Assembly: GCF_000365425.1 (NCBI RefSeq)
Contig: NZ_AQOV01000002.1
Span: 1,302,001 to 1,366,000 of the forward strand
Direction: 5' to 3'
Source of the DNA: Methylomonas sp. MK1
Lineage (GTDB): Bacteria > Pseudomonadota > Gammaproteobacteria > Methylococcales > Methylomonadaceae
Length of the DNA stretch: 64,000 nucleotides
The notes under the pieces are model-generated. The model was not told the origin of the DNA. It made no database searches and saw only the letters and a program-made list of their open reading frames with translations. Below are positions 57,501-64,000 of this stretch, piece by piece (positions within the stretch are counted from its first letter, which is position 1; each line of letters begins with the position of its first letter). The position numbers were made by a program, and so were the translations under genes.

Positions 57501-58218
57501 AAGCGTCTGGATCATCGGCGGTGACGGCTGGGCTTACGATATTGGTTACGGCGGTCTGGATCACGTTCTGGCCAGCGGCCGCAACGTCAATATTCTGGTG
57601 TTGGATACCGAAGTGTATTCGAACACCGGTGGTCAGACCTCCAAATCTACACCGCTGGGTGCGGTGGCCAAGTTCGCGGCCGGCGGTAAGGCCACCGCGA
57701 AAAAAGACCTGGCACTGCTGGCGATGGATTACGGCAACGTTTATGTCGCTCACGTTGCATATGCCGGCAAGGACACGCAAACCCTGAATGCCTTCCTGGA
57801 AGCGGAAGCGCACAATGGTCCGTCCATCATCATCGCCTACGCGCCTTGCATAGCCCACGGTGTGGATTTGTCCAACAACCATAGACAGCAAAATCTGGCA
57901 GTAAAAAGCGGGCATTGGCCTTTGTTTAGATTCAATCCCGGCCGCATCCAGCAAGGTAAGAATCCGATGCAACTGGATTCCGCGGAACCGTCGGTGCCGC
58001 TACGCGAGTTTGTGATGAGCGAAACCCGCTTCAGCATGCTCTGGCAAAGTCATCCCGATCACGCCGAAGCGTTTTTGAAACAGGCGCAGCAGGACGTCAA
58101 AAACCGTTACCGCTACTATCAACAATTGGCCGCGCTGGAATGGAGCGATGCCACCAGCGTCGCGGCCGCCAAAGCCGCACTGAAAGCCGATCTTGCCCAG
58201 GAGAGCCAACATGGTTGA
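54586..58218 (+). CDS. nifJ: Pyruvate:ferredoxin (flavodoxin) oxidoreductase NifJ
   Basis: A 1210-residue fused enzyme that converts pyruvate and CoA to acetyl-CoA and CO2, reducing ferredoxin or flavodoxin. Visible parts are the pyrimidine-binding start (YPITPSSAMGEWADEW), the gamma domain, two [4Fe-4S] sites (CTQCGKCPMVCPH and CTGCGLCVDICP, about residues 695-760), and the thiamine diphosphate domain with CVGCGETPY, NATGCSSIYGGNLPTTPW and GGDGWAYDIGYGGLDHV. All are intact. The enzyme is oxygen-sensitive, so it points to micro-oxic or anoxic metabolism. Its stop overlaps the next gene by eight bases. Confidence 0.96.
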   Translation: MQKQTLTIDGNQAAASIAYKLNEVIAIYPITPSSAMGEWADEWASRDQPNLWGTVPRVVELQSEAGAAGTIHGALQAGTLATTFTASQGLLLMLPNMYKIAGELSPTVFHIAARSLACQGLSIFGDHSDVMSARMTGYAMLCSNSPQEVQDLALVAHAVSLQSRIPFMHFFDGFRTSHEVAKIVEIDDGVIRAMIDDNWVSEHRGRALTPDNPVLRGTAQNPDVYFQGRESVNPYYAALPEIAQQTMDRLAALTGRQYRLFEYVGSPQAERVIVIMGSGAEAVEETLDYLNRQGEAVGLLKVRLFRPFAPERLIEALPASCRKIAVLDRTKEPGADGEPLYKDVLGAVAQAFSDGEKFTSLPKVVGGRYGLSSKEFTPGMIKAVYDELKNDKPKNHFTVGILDDVSHTSLNWDAAYRTDTHDQTFQAMFYGLGSDGTVGANKNTIKIIGEETDLYAQGYFVYDSKKSGAITVSHLRFGPKPIRSTYLIGENDAQFIGCHQTVFLERYDMLVNAADKAVFLLNSPASSDEVWETLPRKMQQQMLDKKIRFYLIDGNAVAEKSGMGKRINTIMQTCFFAISGVLPQEQAIAAIKHAVEKTYGKKGQRIVDLNFKAIDETLAGLRHVPLPKQADSGFDIAALIADSAPEFIRRVTGEIIAGRGDSLPVSAMPVDGTFPTGTAAYEKRNLALEIPVWETDLCTQCGKCPMVCPHAAIRSKIVPNEALNNAPETFKHAAMLGKDFPAGLSISYQVAPEDCTGCGLCVDICPIRDKSNASRKALNMRPQAPLREPESQNWDYFLSLPEYDRRLLKTNTIKGSMVLQPLFEFSGACVGCGETPYVKLASQLFGDRMVVANATGCSSIYGGNLPTTPWTKNPEGRGPAWNNSLFEDNAEFGLGMRVAIDKQAEHAAELLVSLRETLGGELVDAILHADQADEAGLYEQRQRVAELKQHLPSLKQPAAQALLTLADYLCKKSVWIIGGDGWAYDIGYGGLDHVLASGRNVNILVLDTEVYSNTGGQTSKSTPLGAVAKFAAGGKATAKKDLALLAMDYGNVYVAHVAYAGKDTQTLNAFLEAEAHNGPSIIIAYAPCIAHGVDLSNNHRQQNLAVKSGHWPLFRFNPGRIQQGKNPMQLDSAEPSVPLREFVMSETRFSMLWQSHPDHAEAFLKQAQQDVKNRYRYYQQLAALEWSDATSVAAAKAALKADLAQESQHG

Positions 58219-59224
58219 TTTAACGACAAATTATTTGGGCCTGAAACTGGCGCATCCCCTGGTACCGTCGGCGTCACCGCTGAGTAAGGATTTGGATAGC
58301 GCCCGTCGGTTGGAAGATGCTGGAGCTTCGGCTTTAGTGATGTATTCATTATTCGAAGAAAAAATCGAAGCCGAACAGCAACAGATGGAGCGGTTTTTTT
58401 ACGGCCAGGGCATTGGCTATGGTGAAGCGGATTCATTTCATCCAGTGCCAGAACATATATTGACCTATCAGGAACAATATCTGGAACATCTGCAACGTTT
58501 GAAAAGCAGCTTGAATATTCCGGTGATCGCCAGCCTGAACGGCATTTCCCAGGGCGGCTGGATCGAATACGGCCAAGCCTTGCAACAAGCCGGGGCGGAC
58601 GCACTGGAGCTGAATATCTACCATCTGGCCGCCAATGCCGATGAGAGCAGCGAAACCGTGGAAAACCGTTATTTGGATATTCTGCGCGAGTTGAAAAGCC
58701 GGGTGAGCGTGCCGCTGACCTTAAAACTGTCGCCGCAATTCAGCTCGCCGATTCATTTTGCCCAACGCCTGGAAGCCGCTGGCGCCGATGGTATTGCGAT
58801 ATTCAATCGGTTTTATCAGCCGGATATCGATCTGGAGACTTTGGAAGTAGTGCCGAAGTTGCAATTGTCTACCCAATCGGAAGCCTTGCTGCGCATTCGC
58901 TGGACCGCTTTGCTGTATGGGCGGGTGAAAATGTCGCTGGCGGTGACCGGCGGTTTTCATCACAGTGCGGATGTGATCAAAGCCTTGTTGGCCGGTGCCG
59001 ACGTCGTGCATTTGTGCAGCGTATTGCTGGCGCAAGGCGTGGGCAAACTCGGCGAGATTCGCGCGGAACTGGAGCAATGGCTGATCGAACACGAATACGA
59101 GTCCATCAGCCAGCTAAAAGGTAGCGTCAGCCAGCAACATGCCATCGACCCCAGCGCATATGAGCGCGCCAATTACATTCATGTGTTGGACAGCTACACG
59201 CCCTCTGCCGGCGTGTTGAGATAG
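58211..59224 (+). CDS. Dihydroorotate dehydrogenase-like flavoprotein
   Basis: A 337-residue TIM-barrel FMN protein of the class-1 dihydroorotate dehydrogenase family (MVDLTTNYLGLKLAHPLVPSASPLS; VIASLNGIS; ALELNIYHL; LTLKLSP; VTGGFHHSADVIKALLAGAD). ATG 58211 has AGGAGAG in front and overlaps nifJ by eight bases, so the two are co-translated. Genes of this kind are often found next to nifJ; the role is not established and it may not act in pyrimidine synthesis. Confidence 0.85.
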   Translation: MVDLTTNYLGLKLAHPLVPSASPLSKDLDSARRLEDAGASALVMYSLFEEKIEAEQQQMERFFYGQGIGYGEADSFHPVPEHILTYQEQYLEHLQRLKSSLNIPVIASLNGISQGGWIEYGQALQQAGADALELNIYHLAANADESSETVENRYLDILRELKSRVSVPLTLKLSPQFSSPIHFAQRLEAAGADGIAIFNRFYQPDIDLETLEVVPKLQLSTQSEALLRIRWTALLYGRVKMSLAVTGGFHHSADVIKALLAGADVVHLCSVLLAQGVGKLGEIRAELEQWLIEHEYESISQLKGSVSQQHAIDPSAYERANYIHVLDSYTPSAGVLR

Positions 59225-59234
59225 TCTTAAAACC

Positions 59235-59339
59235 GTGCGGGATTTGGACGAACTGTTTGCCGGCTTGGCTAAGTCCAAGTTTCGCAGCCAGTTTCGTCTG
59301 AACGGCAAGGACTTGGATTACTTGCGCAACAAAGGCTGA
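59235..59339 (+). pseudogene. 5' fragment of a DUF4186 gene cut by an IS element
   Basis: From GTG 59235 the first 34 codons read VRDLDELFAGLAKSKFRSQF and then RLNGKDLDYLRNKG, matching the start of DUF4186 proteins. The TGA stop at 59337-59339 is the first three bases of the insertion sequence. The remaining DUF4186 codons do not appear on the other side of the element, so the 3' part is deleted rather than displaced. Confidence 0.75.
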
Positions 59340-59405
59340 TCTGAAATGGTCTAATAACTCCAGACACTTCTAAAGGCAGAATTTATACTGCTAGCAGAGG
59401 TGACC

Positions 59406-59699
59406 ATGAGTAACGAAAAAAAACACAATCGACCCAAATACAGCCTGGAGTTCAAGCAAGATGCGACGAAGCTGGTTTTGGAAAAAGGCTACAGTCAGCA
59501 GCAAGCGGCCGATCATCTGGGCATATCGCAAAGCGCCATCGGACGCTGGGTACGAGCGGAACGCAAGCCTTCGGCCAACGAATCGGCAACCAAAAAGTTT
59601 TGCCTGAATCTGGCGGATCATGACGAATTGGTCCGGTTGCGAAAGGAAAACGAACAACTGCGGATGGAGCGCGAAATCTTACTTGTGCCCTGTGGGTAA
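59406..59699 (+). pseudogene. IS3 OrfA, probably frameshifted near its end
   Basis: The 97-residue product has the expected IS3 helix-turn-helix (YSLEFKQDATKLVLEKGYSQ, QQAADHLGISQSAIGRW) and leucine-zipper region (LVRLRKENEQLRMEREIL). It then ends abruptly as LVPCG. Beyond a 17-base stretch (59681-59697), the standard end KKAAVFFAKEAE follows in another frame. Removing the 17 bases restores it, so they look inserted, just before the A6G slippery run used for frameshifting. Confidence 0.7.
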
Positions 59700-60603
59700 A
59701 AAAGGCCGCCGTCTTCTTTGCGAAAGAAGCCGAATAAAGTACGGATTTATTCAGGCGCAACAGAAGACGTATCCCGAGACCGTGCTGTGTCGAGTCATGC
59801 AGGTGAGTACCAGAGCTTATTATGCTTGGTGTAACAGTCCGCCAGACGAAGACAAAAAACATCAAGATCAACAGCTTGCCGATAGCGTGCGGCAGCTTTT
59901 TACCGACAACAAGCAGTGCTTTGGTTCGCGTCGTTTAGCGGATCGCTTGCAAAAACAAGGTTTTGCCGTTGGACGCTTTAAAACGCGACGGGTCATGCGG
60001 GAGCTGAAGTTAAAAGTTCGCTATCCCAAACGATTTAAAGTGACCACGGACAGCAACCATAGTGAGACCATATCCCCCAATCGGCTGGATCGCCAATTCA
60101 AGGTCGCTCAGCGGAATCAAGTGTGGACGACGGATATCACCTATGTATGGACGCTGCAGGGCTGGCTTTATGTCGCGGTCGTGATTGATCTATTCTCCCG
60201 GCAAGTGATGGGCTGGGCGATTGACGACCACATGCGGACCTCGCTCTGTGTCAAGGCATTACAAATGGCCTTCTGGCGTCGTAAACCGCTGCCTTGCTTG
60301 CTGCATCATTCGGATCGTGGCAGCCAATATGCCAGTCGGGAATATCGGCAACATCTGGCTGTGATTCGCATGGAGCAGAGCATGAGCCGGAAAGGCAATT
60401 GTTGGGATAATTCGCCGACGGAACGCTTTTTCCGTAGCTTGAAGCATGAACAACTCAACTACGAAAAATTCAAAACCCAGGAAGCGGCGAAACTCAGCGT
60501 GATCGACTATTTGGCTTTTTACAACGGTCGTCGATCGCACTCAACATTGGGCTATCAATCCCCGATCGAATTCGAGCAGGAATTTTCGAAAGACGCTGCC
60601 TAA
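59620..60603 (+). CDS. IS3-family transposase OrfB (DDE)
   Basis: An integrase-core transposase, normally made as an OrfAB fusion by -1 frameshifting at AAAAAAG (59698-59704). From about residue 28 the protein is full length: HTH_21-like region (KKHQDQQLADSVRQLFTDNK), then the catalytic triad in WTTDITYV, HHSDRGSQYAS and NSPTERFFRSLKHE. The core is intact, but the insertion in orfA may prevent fusion. Confidence 0.88.
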   Translation: MTNWSGCERKTNNCGWSAKSYLCPVGKKGRRLLCERSRIKYGFIQAQQKTYPETVLCRVMQVSTRAYYAWCNSPPDEDKKHQDQQLADSVRQLFTDNKQCFGSRRLADRLQKQGFAVGRFKTRRVMRELKLKVRYPKRFKVTTDSNHSETISPNRLDRQFKVAQRNQVWTTDITYVWTLQGWLYVAVVIDLFSRQVMGWAIDDHMRTSLCVKALQMAFWRRKPLPCLLHHSDRGSQYASREYRQHLAVIRMEQSMSRKGNCWDNSPTERFFRSLKHEQLNYEKFKTQEAAKLSVIDYLAFYNGRRSHSTLGYQSPIEFEQEFSKDAA

Positions 60604-60684
60604 ACAGGTGTCCGGTTTTTGTTGACCATTACATTACCATCCCGGTTTGTTGAATCTTATTTTGGCTATCGTTTCAAACCAATA

Positions 60685-61938
60685 TCAGTTTTCCGTTGGT
60701 AGAGAATGGATTGTGCTTTGGACAATATTGTTGATAAATGCAACGTCTTGGGCGTTCTGTTGCACGTATTTCTCTCTCGCTAGTTCGATATCTGTTATTT
60801 GTGCCTCGATATTGTTTTGTGTTAGCTTGACGCCAAAATCGTCTGGAATTTGGCTTTGCGATTGTTTGACACCGAGCACTCGTTCCAATATCCAGCCGCC
60901 AACAAGGGTTCGGTAGTGTGAAAACTCCCAGAAATATTGCATGTTGGTATGTGCCACTGTTGACGCTGGAATGTTCTCAGTTGTGATGCTGTTGTAGCCG
61001 GAAAAATCCCATAAAACGACTTTAGCTTGCTTCGTGTCCTGTTCTTGAGGAGTCTGATCGTCAATCACCTTCACAAGATCGCGTTTCCAATTCAGAAATC
61101 TATTCCATTCACCCCACGCCCTAAGATATTCCAAATCCCACGCATGGGTTGGGCTAATAAAAAAATAAAGCTCGATATTTTGCTGTTTCGCTAGTTTTAG
61201 CATCGACTGGATATCGTCCCACTGAAATGACGCATTTTGGTTTTCGACCGTTGTGATCTTTTTACGGTTGTGGGATATTTCTTTCATATATCCTTCACAG
61301 GCGGCTCTCACTCCACCGTATTCATTGATGAAATTCGCGTAATATTCGTCTGTACGCTGACCGTCGTGGGTGAATTCAGAAGGAGTCTGTTGCGATTGGA
61401 CGGTTTGGTATGAATCCCATAAGGTTTCAATAGACAGAGATGCCCTAAAAATTTCAAGTTGCCGAGAATCTGATCGTTGCCGACCACCAATATCCATCAA
61501 ATCATGTCTGAGTTTAATATTGCCGGTATTGTTGCTGAAAGACACTAGGTCCAGTCCAATGATCGCAATATCGATTTTGGACGTATTAACTGAATGTTCG
61601 AACAACTCCTTTATTTCAGCAATTTGTGCTCCGTCAGTTGCGAGGTTATAAGTTATTTTACCGGCTAGCGCTGGGTGGAGCGGATCAAGGCCATGTGCGG
61701 CTCGGGATGTGCCCAGAAATATTACTGAAGGACGCTTTCGGGAGACTTCGAACACCTTGGCGATCCACTGATTACCTCGGAATGCCGGTTTTATGTAATT
61801 GAAGCCAGACTTTTCAATCCAACCGTTCAGACTGTATGGATCGACGATTAAGTTTATCGACACAATCAGTAAACAAGTCGATAAACTCACAATGACAAAA
61901 TGTGCTAAAAAATGCCTGTCGGGCGAATATCGTTTCAT
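60685..61938 (-). CDS. Membrane-anchored partner of the MBOAT acyltransferase
   Basis: A 417-residue protein with one N-terminal membrane helix (about residues 12-32) and a large periplasmic domain. FLGTSRAAHGLDP near residue 75 resembles the nucleophile block of SGNH-like acyltransferases such as AlgJ/AlgX, and FFISPTHAW near 270 could hold the second catalytic pair. The assignment is tentative. It begins seven bases after the MBOAT stop, and MBOAT-plus-SGNH pairs modify exopolysaccharides. Confidence 0.62.
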   Translation of the reverse strand: MKRYSPDRHFLAHFVIVSLSTCLLIVSINLIVDPYSLNGWIEKSGFNYIKPAFRGNQWIAKVFEVSRKRPSVIFLGTSRAAHGLDPLHPALAGKITYNLATDGAQIAEIKELFEHSVNTSKIDIAIIGLDLVSFSNNTGNIKLRHDLMDIGGRQRSDSRQLEIFRASLSIETLWDSYQTVQSQQTPSEFTHDGQRTDEYYANFINEYGGVRAACEGYMKEISHNRKKITTVENQNASFQWDDIQSMLKLAKQQNIELYFFISPTHAWDLEYLRAWGEWNRFLNWKRDLVKVIDDQTPQEQDTKQAKVVLWDFSGYNSITTENIPASTVAHTNMQYFWEFSHYRTLVGGWILERVLGVKQSQSQIPDDFGVKLTQNNIEAQITDIELAREKYVQQNAQDVAFINNIVQSTIHSLPTEN

Positions 61939-61945
61939 CTTTGGT

Positions 61946-63505
61946 TTAGAACTGGAAATACAAAAATTCAGAGACGCGGCGCATGCTGCATAATGCGAAA
62001 GCGAAAATCAGGCCGGTAAGCACGGCAAAATGCCAATTGGGGCGCCATAGTAGAATCTTAGAAGGACTTTTTATCTCCTCGATAGTCGGATTAAATGCTG
62101 CCAGAATCTGTTGCGTATTTGGCGCCAGCCAAACCAATGACCAAAGCGCTATTATCCAAATTACTATGACACTGTGCTCGCCATAAATTGCCGGCAGAGG
62201 GCCAAAATGAATTCCGGCACTTGCCATGGCTTGCTGAATTCGCCAGTGGAATAGCCATTGCCAGCTTCCATGTAGATTAATACCGTTAAATCCGCCCATG
62301 CCTTTCAGTATCGCAAGCGCCGCGTCCAAATTTTCAGCGCGGAAGAATACCCAACCGATCACGACAAAAACAAAAGTAAGTATTCTACTCGCCAAGCGAC
62401 CTTGAAACGTACTCTGTGTCAAATTGTGTCCCAGAGTTCGGCGAAGCTGATGCCAGCCGTGGTTGATGACCAAATAAATGCCGTGCAGGCTTCCCCAAAT
62501 GATAAAAGTCCAACCTGCACCGTGCCAAAACCCTCCTAATAGCATCGTCGCCAGCAGGTTGATATAGCGCCTCACCGAGCCTTTACGGTTACCTCCCAAC
62601 GCAAAATACAAATAATCGCGTAGAAAACGCGATAATGTCATATGCCAACATCGCCAAAATTCGGTAATGTTGACCGCCTTGTACGGTGAATTGAAATTCA
62701 AGGGCAGTTTTACGCCGAACAAGCGGGAAATGCCGATAGCCATGTCTGAGTATCCCGAGAAATCGAAGTAAAGCTGGAAAGTATATGCAAGCGCTCCACC
62801 CCATGCTTCGAGAAAGGTTAGCGTTCCTTTTTGCGTGGCGATTTCGAAAATCGGGGTTGAATAAGGGCTGATGCCATCGGCCAGTACTACTTTCTTGAAA
62901 AGGCCGATGCTGAAAATAGTGAGACCCACGGACAAATTTTCCCAATTTAGCCGATAGGTTGCGCGAAGCGCGAATTGCGGCATCATTTCGTTATGGTGCA
63001 ATACCGGTCCGGCGATCAGATGGGGAAAGTAAGTGACAAATAATCCGTAGTGAATGAGATTTGCCTCTTTTACTTGGCCGCGATACGCATCAACCAAAAA
63101 TGCGATTTGAGTGAATGTAAAAAAAGAAATCCCGAGTGGCAAAATTATTGGTTCGATGTGCCAGTTTAAACCCAAAGTCGCATTGGCATTTTCGATAAAA
63201 AAATTGGTGTACTTGTAGTAACCGAGAAGCAGCAAATTGATTGATACACCAAACCCTAAAATCCACTTATTATGTCCAGAATTATTTCTTTTTTGTTTAG
63301 ATAGTACAGTGCCAACTCCATAGTTGAAGAGAATTGAGCCCATTAGTAGGCCCACGTAGGCAGGATTCCACCAACCATAAAAAAACAACGATGCCCCAAA
63401 TAGCCATAATCCCGCCAACGTTTGGCTATGTCGGCCAAATTGGAAAAAAATCAATAAAGTGATTGGGAGGAAGCAAAACAAAAACTGAAAGGAATTAAAA
63501 AGCAT
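61946..63505 (-). CDS. MBOAT family O-acyltransferase (AlgI/DltB-like)
   Basis: A 519-residue inner-membrane protein with about ten or more helices. It opens with MLFNSFQFLFCFLPITLL and has FSGYSDMAIGISRLFG and LGGFWHGAGWTFIIWGSLHGIYLVIN, which holds the two conserved His of the family. It should move acyl (usually acetyl) groups across the membrane to a periplasmic partner. It forms a two-gene unit with the next gene. No polysaccharide synthase is in view. Confidence 0.9.
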   Translation of the reverse strand: MLFNSFQFLFCFLPITLLIFFQFGRHSQTLAGLWLFGASLFFYGWWNPAYVGLLMGSILFNYGVGTVLSKQKRNNSGHNKWILGFGVSINLLLLGYYKYTNFFIENANATLGLNWHIEPIILPLGISFFTFTQIAFLVDAYRGQVKEANLIHYGLFVTYFPHLIAGPVLHHNEMMPQFALRATYRLNWENLSVGLTIFSIGLFKKVVLADGISPYSTPIFEIATQKGTLTFLEAWGGALAYTFQLYFDFSGYSDMAIGISRLFGVKLPLNFNSPYKAVNITEFWRCWHMTLSRFLRDYLYFALGGNRKGSVRRYINLLATMLLGGFWHGAGWTFIIWGSLHGIYLVINHGWHQLRRTLGHNLTQSTFQGRLASRILTFVFVVIGWVFFRAENLDAALAILKGMGGFNGINLHGSWQWLFHWRIQQAMASAGIHFGPLPAIYGEHSVIVIWIIALWSLVWLAPNTQQILAAFNPTIEEIKSPSKILLWRPNWHFAVLTGLIFAFALCSMRRVSEFLYFQF

Positions 63506-63872
63506 GTTTGGGCAATGAATTTTTGTTGTTATCGATTGTGGGACTAGTGCTAAGTTATGAAACCAAAATCAACAAGTCAACTTTTTTGATCCAAAGATTG
63601 GTTTTGGTATTTTGATCGAGTATGCCCGGCAACTTTTTTGAATCGGCGGTCTTGATCTGCTGCTTCGGCCTTCCTGGTGCAATATACTCTGACTTTGCCA
63701 GAAGACGGTTCACTGCGCGCTCCTTCGCGGGGCAATGCTTGCTGTTGATGTGTGTTGTATCCCGTCCCCGGACCTGAGCATTATCCTGAGGGGTAATTTA
63801 GATAGATGGACATTGCGGTGTGCAGGCTCAAGCTTACTATCCCAATTTTTTCAACAGGAGAGCGAGCCGCTC
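63506..63872. other. Intergenic region, nothing clear
   Basis: A divergent promoter region between the MBOAT gene and the glutamate-cysteine ligase-like gene. No repeat, RNA gene or convincing open frame was found. Confidence 0.35.
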
Positions 63873-64000
63873 ATGGGTCAAGAAATTCATGCCGCAGCCT
63901 ATCAAGATGCCGACTTTCAGCGTTTCCGGCAACGCTTATCCACGGAAACTGAACTACTCGCTAGACTGATCAAAAACCGAGCCTGTTCGGAAGCCGAGCC
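63873..64000 (+). CDS. Probable glutamate-cysteine ligase family protein (5' end only)
   Basis: The first 42 residues (MGQEIHAAAYQDADFQRFRQ and then RLSTETELLARL) resemble the start of a GCS2-type glutamate-cysteine ligase family. GGAG lies 13 bases before the ATG (63857-63860). The window ends before any catalytic motif, so the call rests on the N-terminal pattern alone. Confidence 0.45.
   Translation, partial: MGQEIHAAAYQDADFQRFRQRLSTETELLARLIKNRACSEAE

Larger units (their letters stand above)
59337..60638 (+). mobile_element. IS3-family insertion sequence
   Basis: Imperfect inverted ends: the left begins TGATCTGAAATGGTC and the right end reversed begins TGGTAATGTAATGGTC; both continue with a conserved GGACAC-like or AGACAC block. 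Between them lie orfA (helix-turn-helix) and orfB (DDE transposase) in overlapping frames. The left boundary is supported because DUF4186 similarity stops exactly there. No target duplication is visible. If the shorter ends are used, the element is 59342-60633. Confidence 0.82.

Overview
The window looks like chromosomal DNA of a gammaproteobacterium, most likely a methanotroph of the Methylococcales (Methylomonas-like). The grounds are overall protein similarity by recognition, moderate GC, a VPLPA-CTERM sorting signal, several GGDEF/EAL proteins with PAS or GAF sensors, and dispersed palindromic intergenic repeats. No methane-oxidation gene lies here, so the genus is an inference. I see no rRNA, tRNA, CRISPR array or prophage.

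Positions 1-16.8 kb are dominated by iron and heme acquisition. A partial TonB-dependent siderophore receptor sits at the left edge, behind a Fur-like box. A second Fur-like box precedes two small unknown genes (2.4-2.95 kb). Two decayed genes follow: a peptidase-type ABC exporter ATPase fragment with an in-frame stop, and an unknown zinc-ribbon protein broken by two single-base frameshifts. From 16.65 kb back to 5.5 kb (minus strand) runs a long heme-uptake cluster: a strong Fur box, a small unknown protein, HemP, TonB, ExbB, ExbD, a heme receptor, another small unknown protein, a VPLPA-CTERM surface protein, HmuS-like and HugZ-like heme-handling proteins, and the HmuT-HmuU-HmuV ABC importer.

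Positions 17-29.4 kb hold OxyR, divergent from an exported catalase-peroxidase (KatG); a DUF2076 protein; a secreted unknown; a membrane PAS-PAS-GGDEF-EAL protein; then a heme oxygenase beside a bacteriophytochrome fused to PAS-GGDEF-EAL. The last pair should turn heme into biliverdin, bind it, and convert red/far-red light into cyclic-di-GMP changes.

Positions 29.6-45.5 kb are mixed: a YebC-family regulator, a GspE/PilB-type ATPase, MlaA, small membrane proteins, a short isolated flagellin with a coiled-coil neighbour behind a consensus promoter, an Anbu proteasome-like operon (Anbu, N-formylglutamate amidohydrolase-like, transglutaminase-like), a P-type ATPase fossil, an unknown lipoprotein with CorA, a Bcp-type peroxiredoxin, and a third GGDEF-EAL protein with two GAF domains.

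Positions 45.7-64 kb carry HflK-HflC, a His-rich glycine-zipper protein, a minus-strand run (ATP-grasp-like protein, DUF2905, small hydrolase, rubredoxin), an L,D-transpeptidase, several small membrane or ligand-binding proteins, pyruvate:ferredoxin oxidoreductase (NifJ) overlapping a dihydroorotate-dehydrogenase-like gene, an IS3-family element that cut off a DUF4186 gene, an MBOAT acyltransferase with a partner protein, and the start of a probable glutamate-cysteine ligase.

Four intergenic palindromic elements (17.0, 35.1, 41.2 and 45.6 kb) share similar termini but differ inside, suggesting one family of miniature repeats. The best candidates for something undescribed are the VPLPA-CTERM protein and two small proteins embedded in the heme cluster, the shared 32-bp leader element in front of both TonB-dependent receptors, and the isolated flagellin with its coiled-coil partner.
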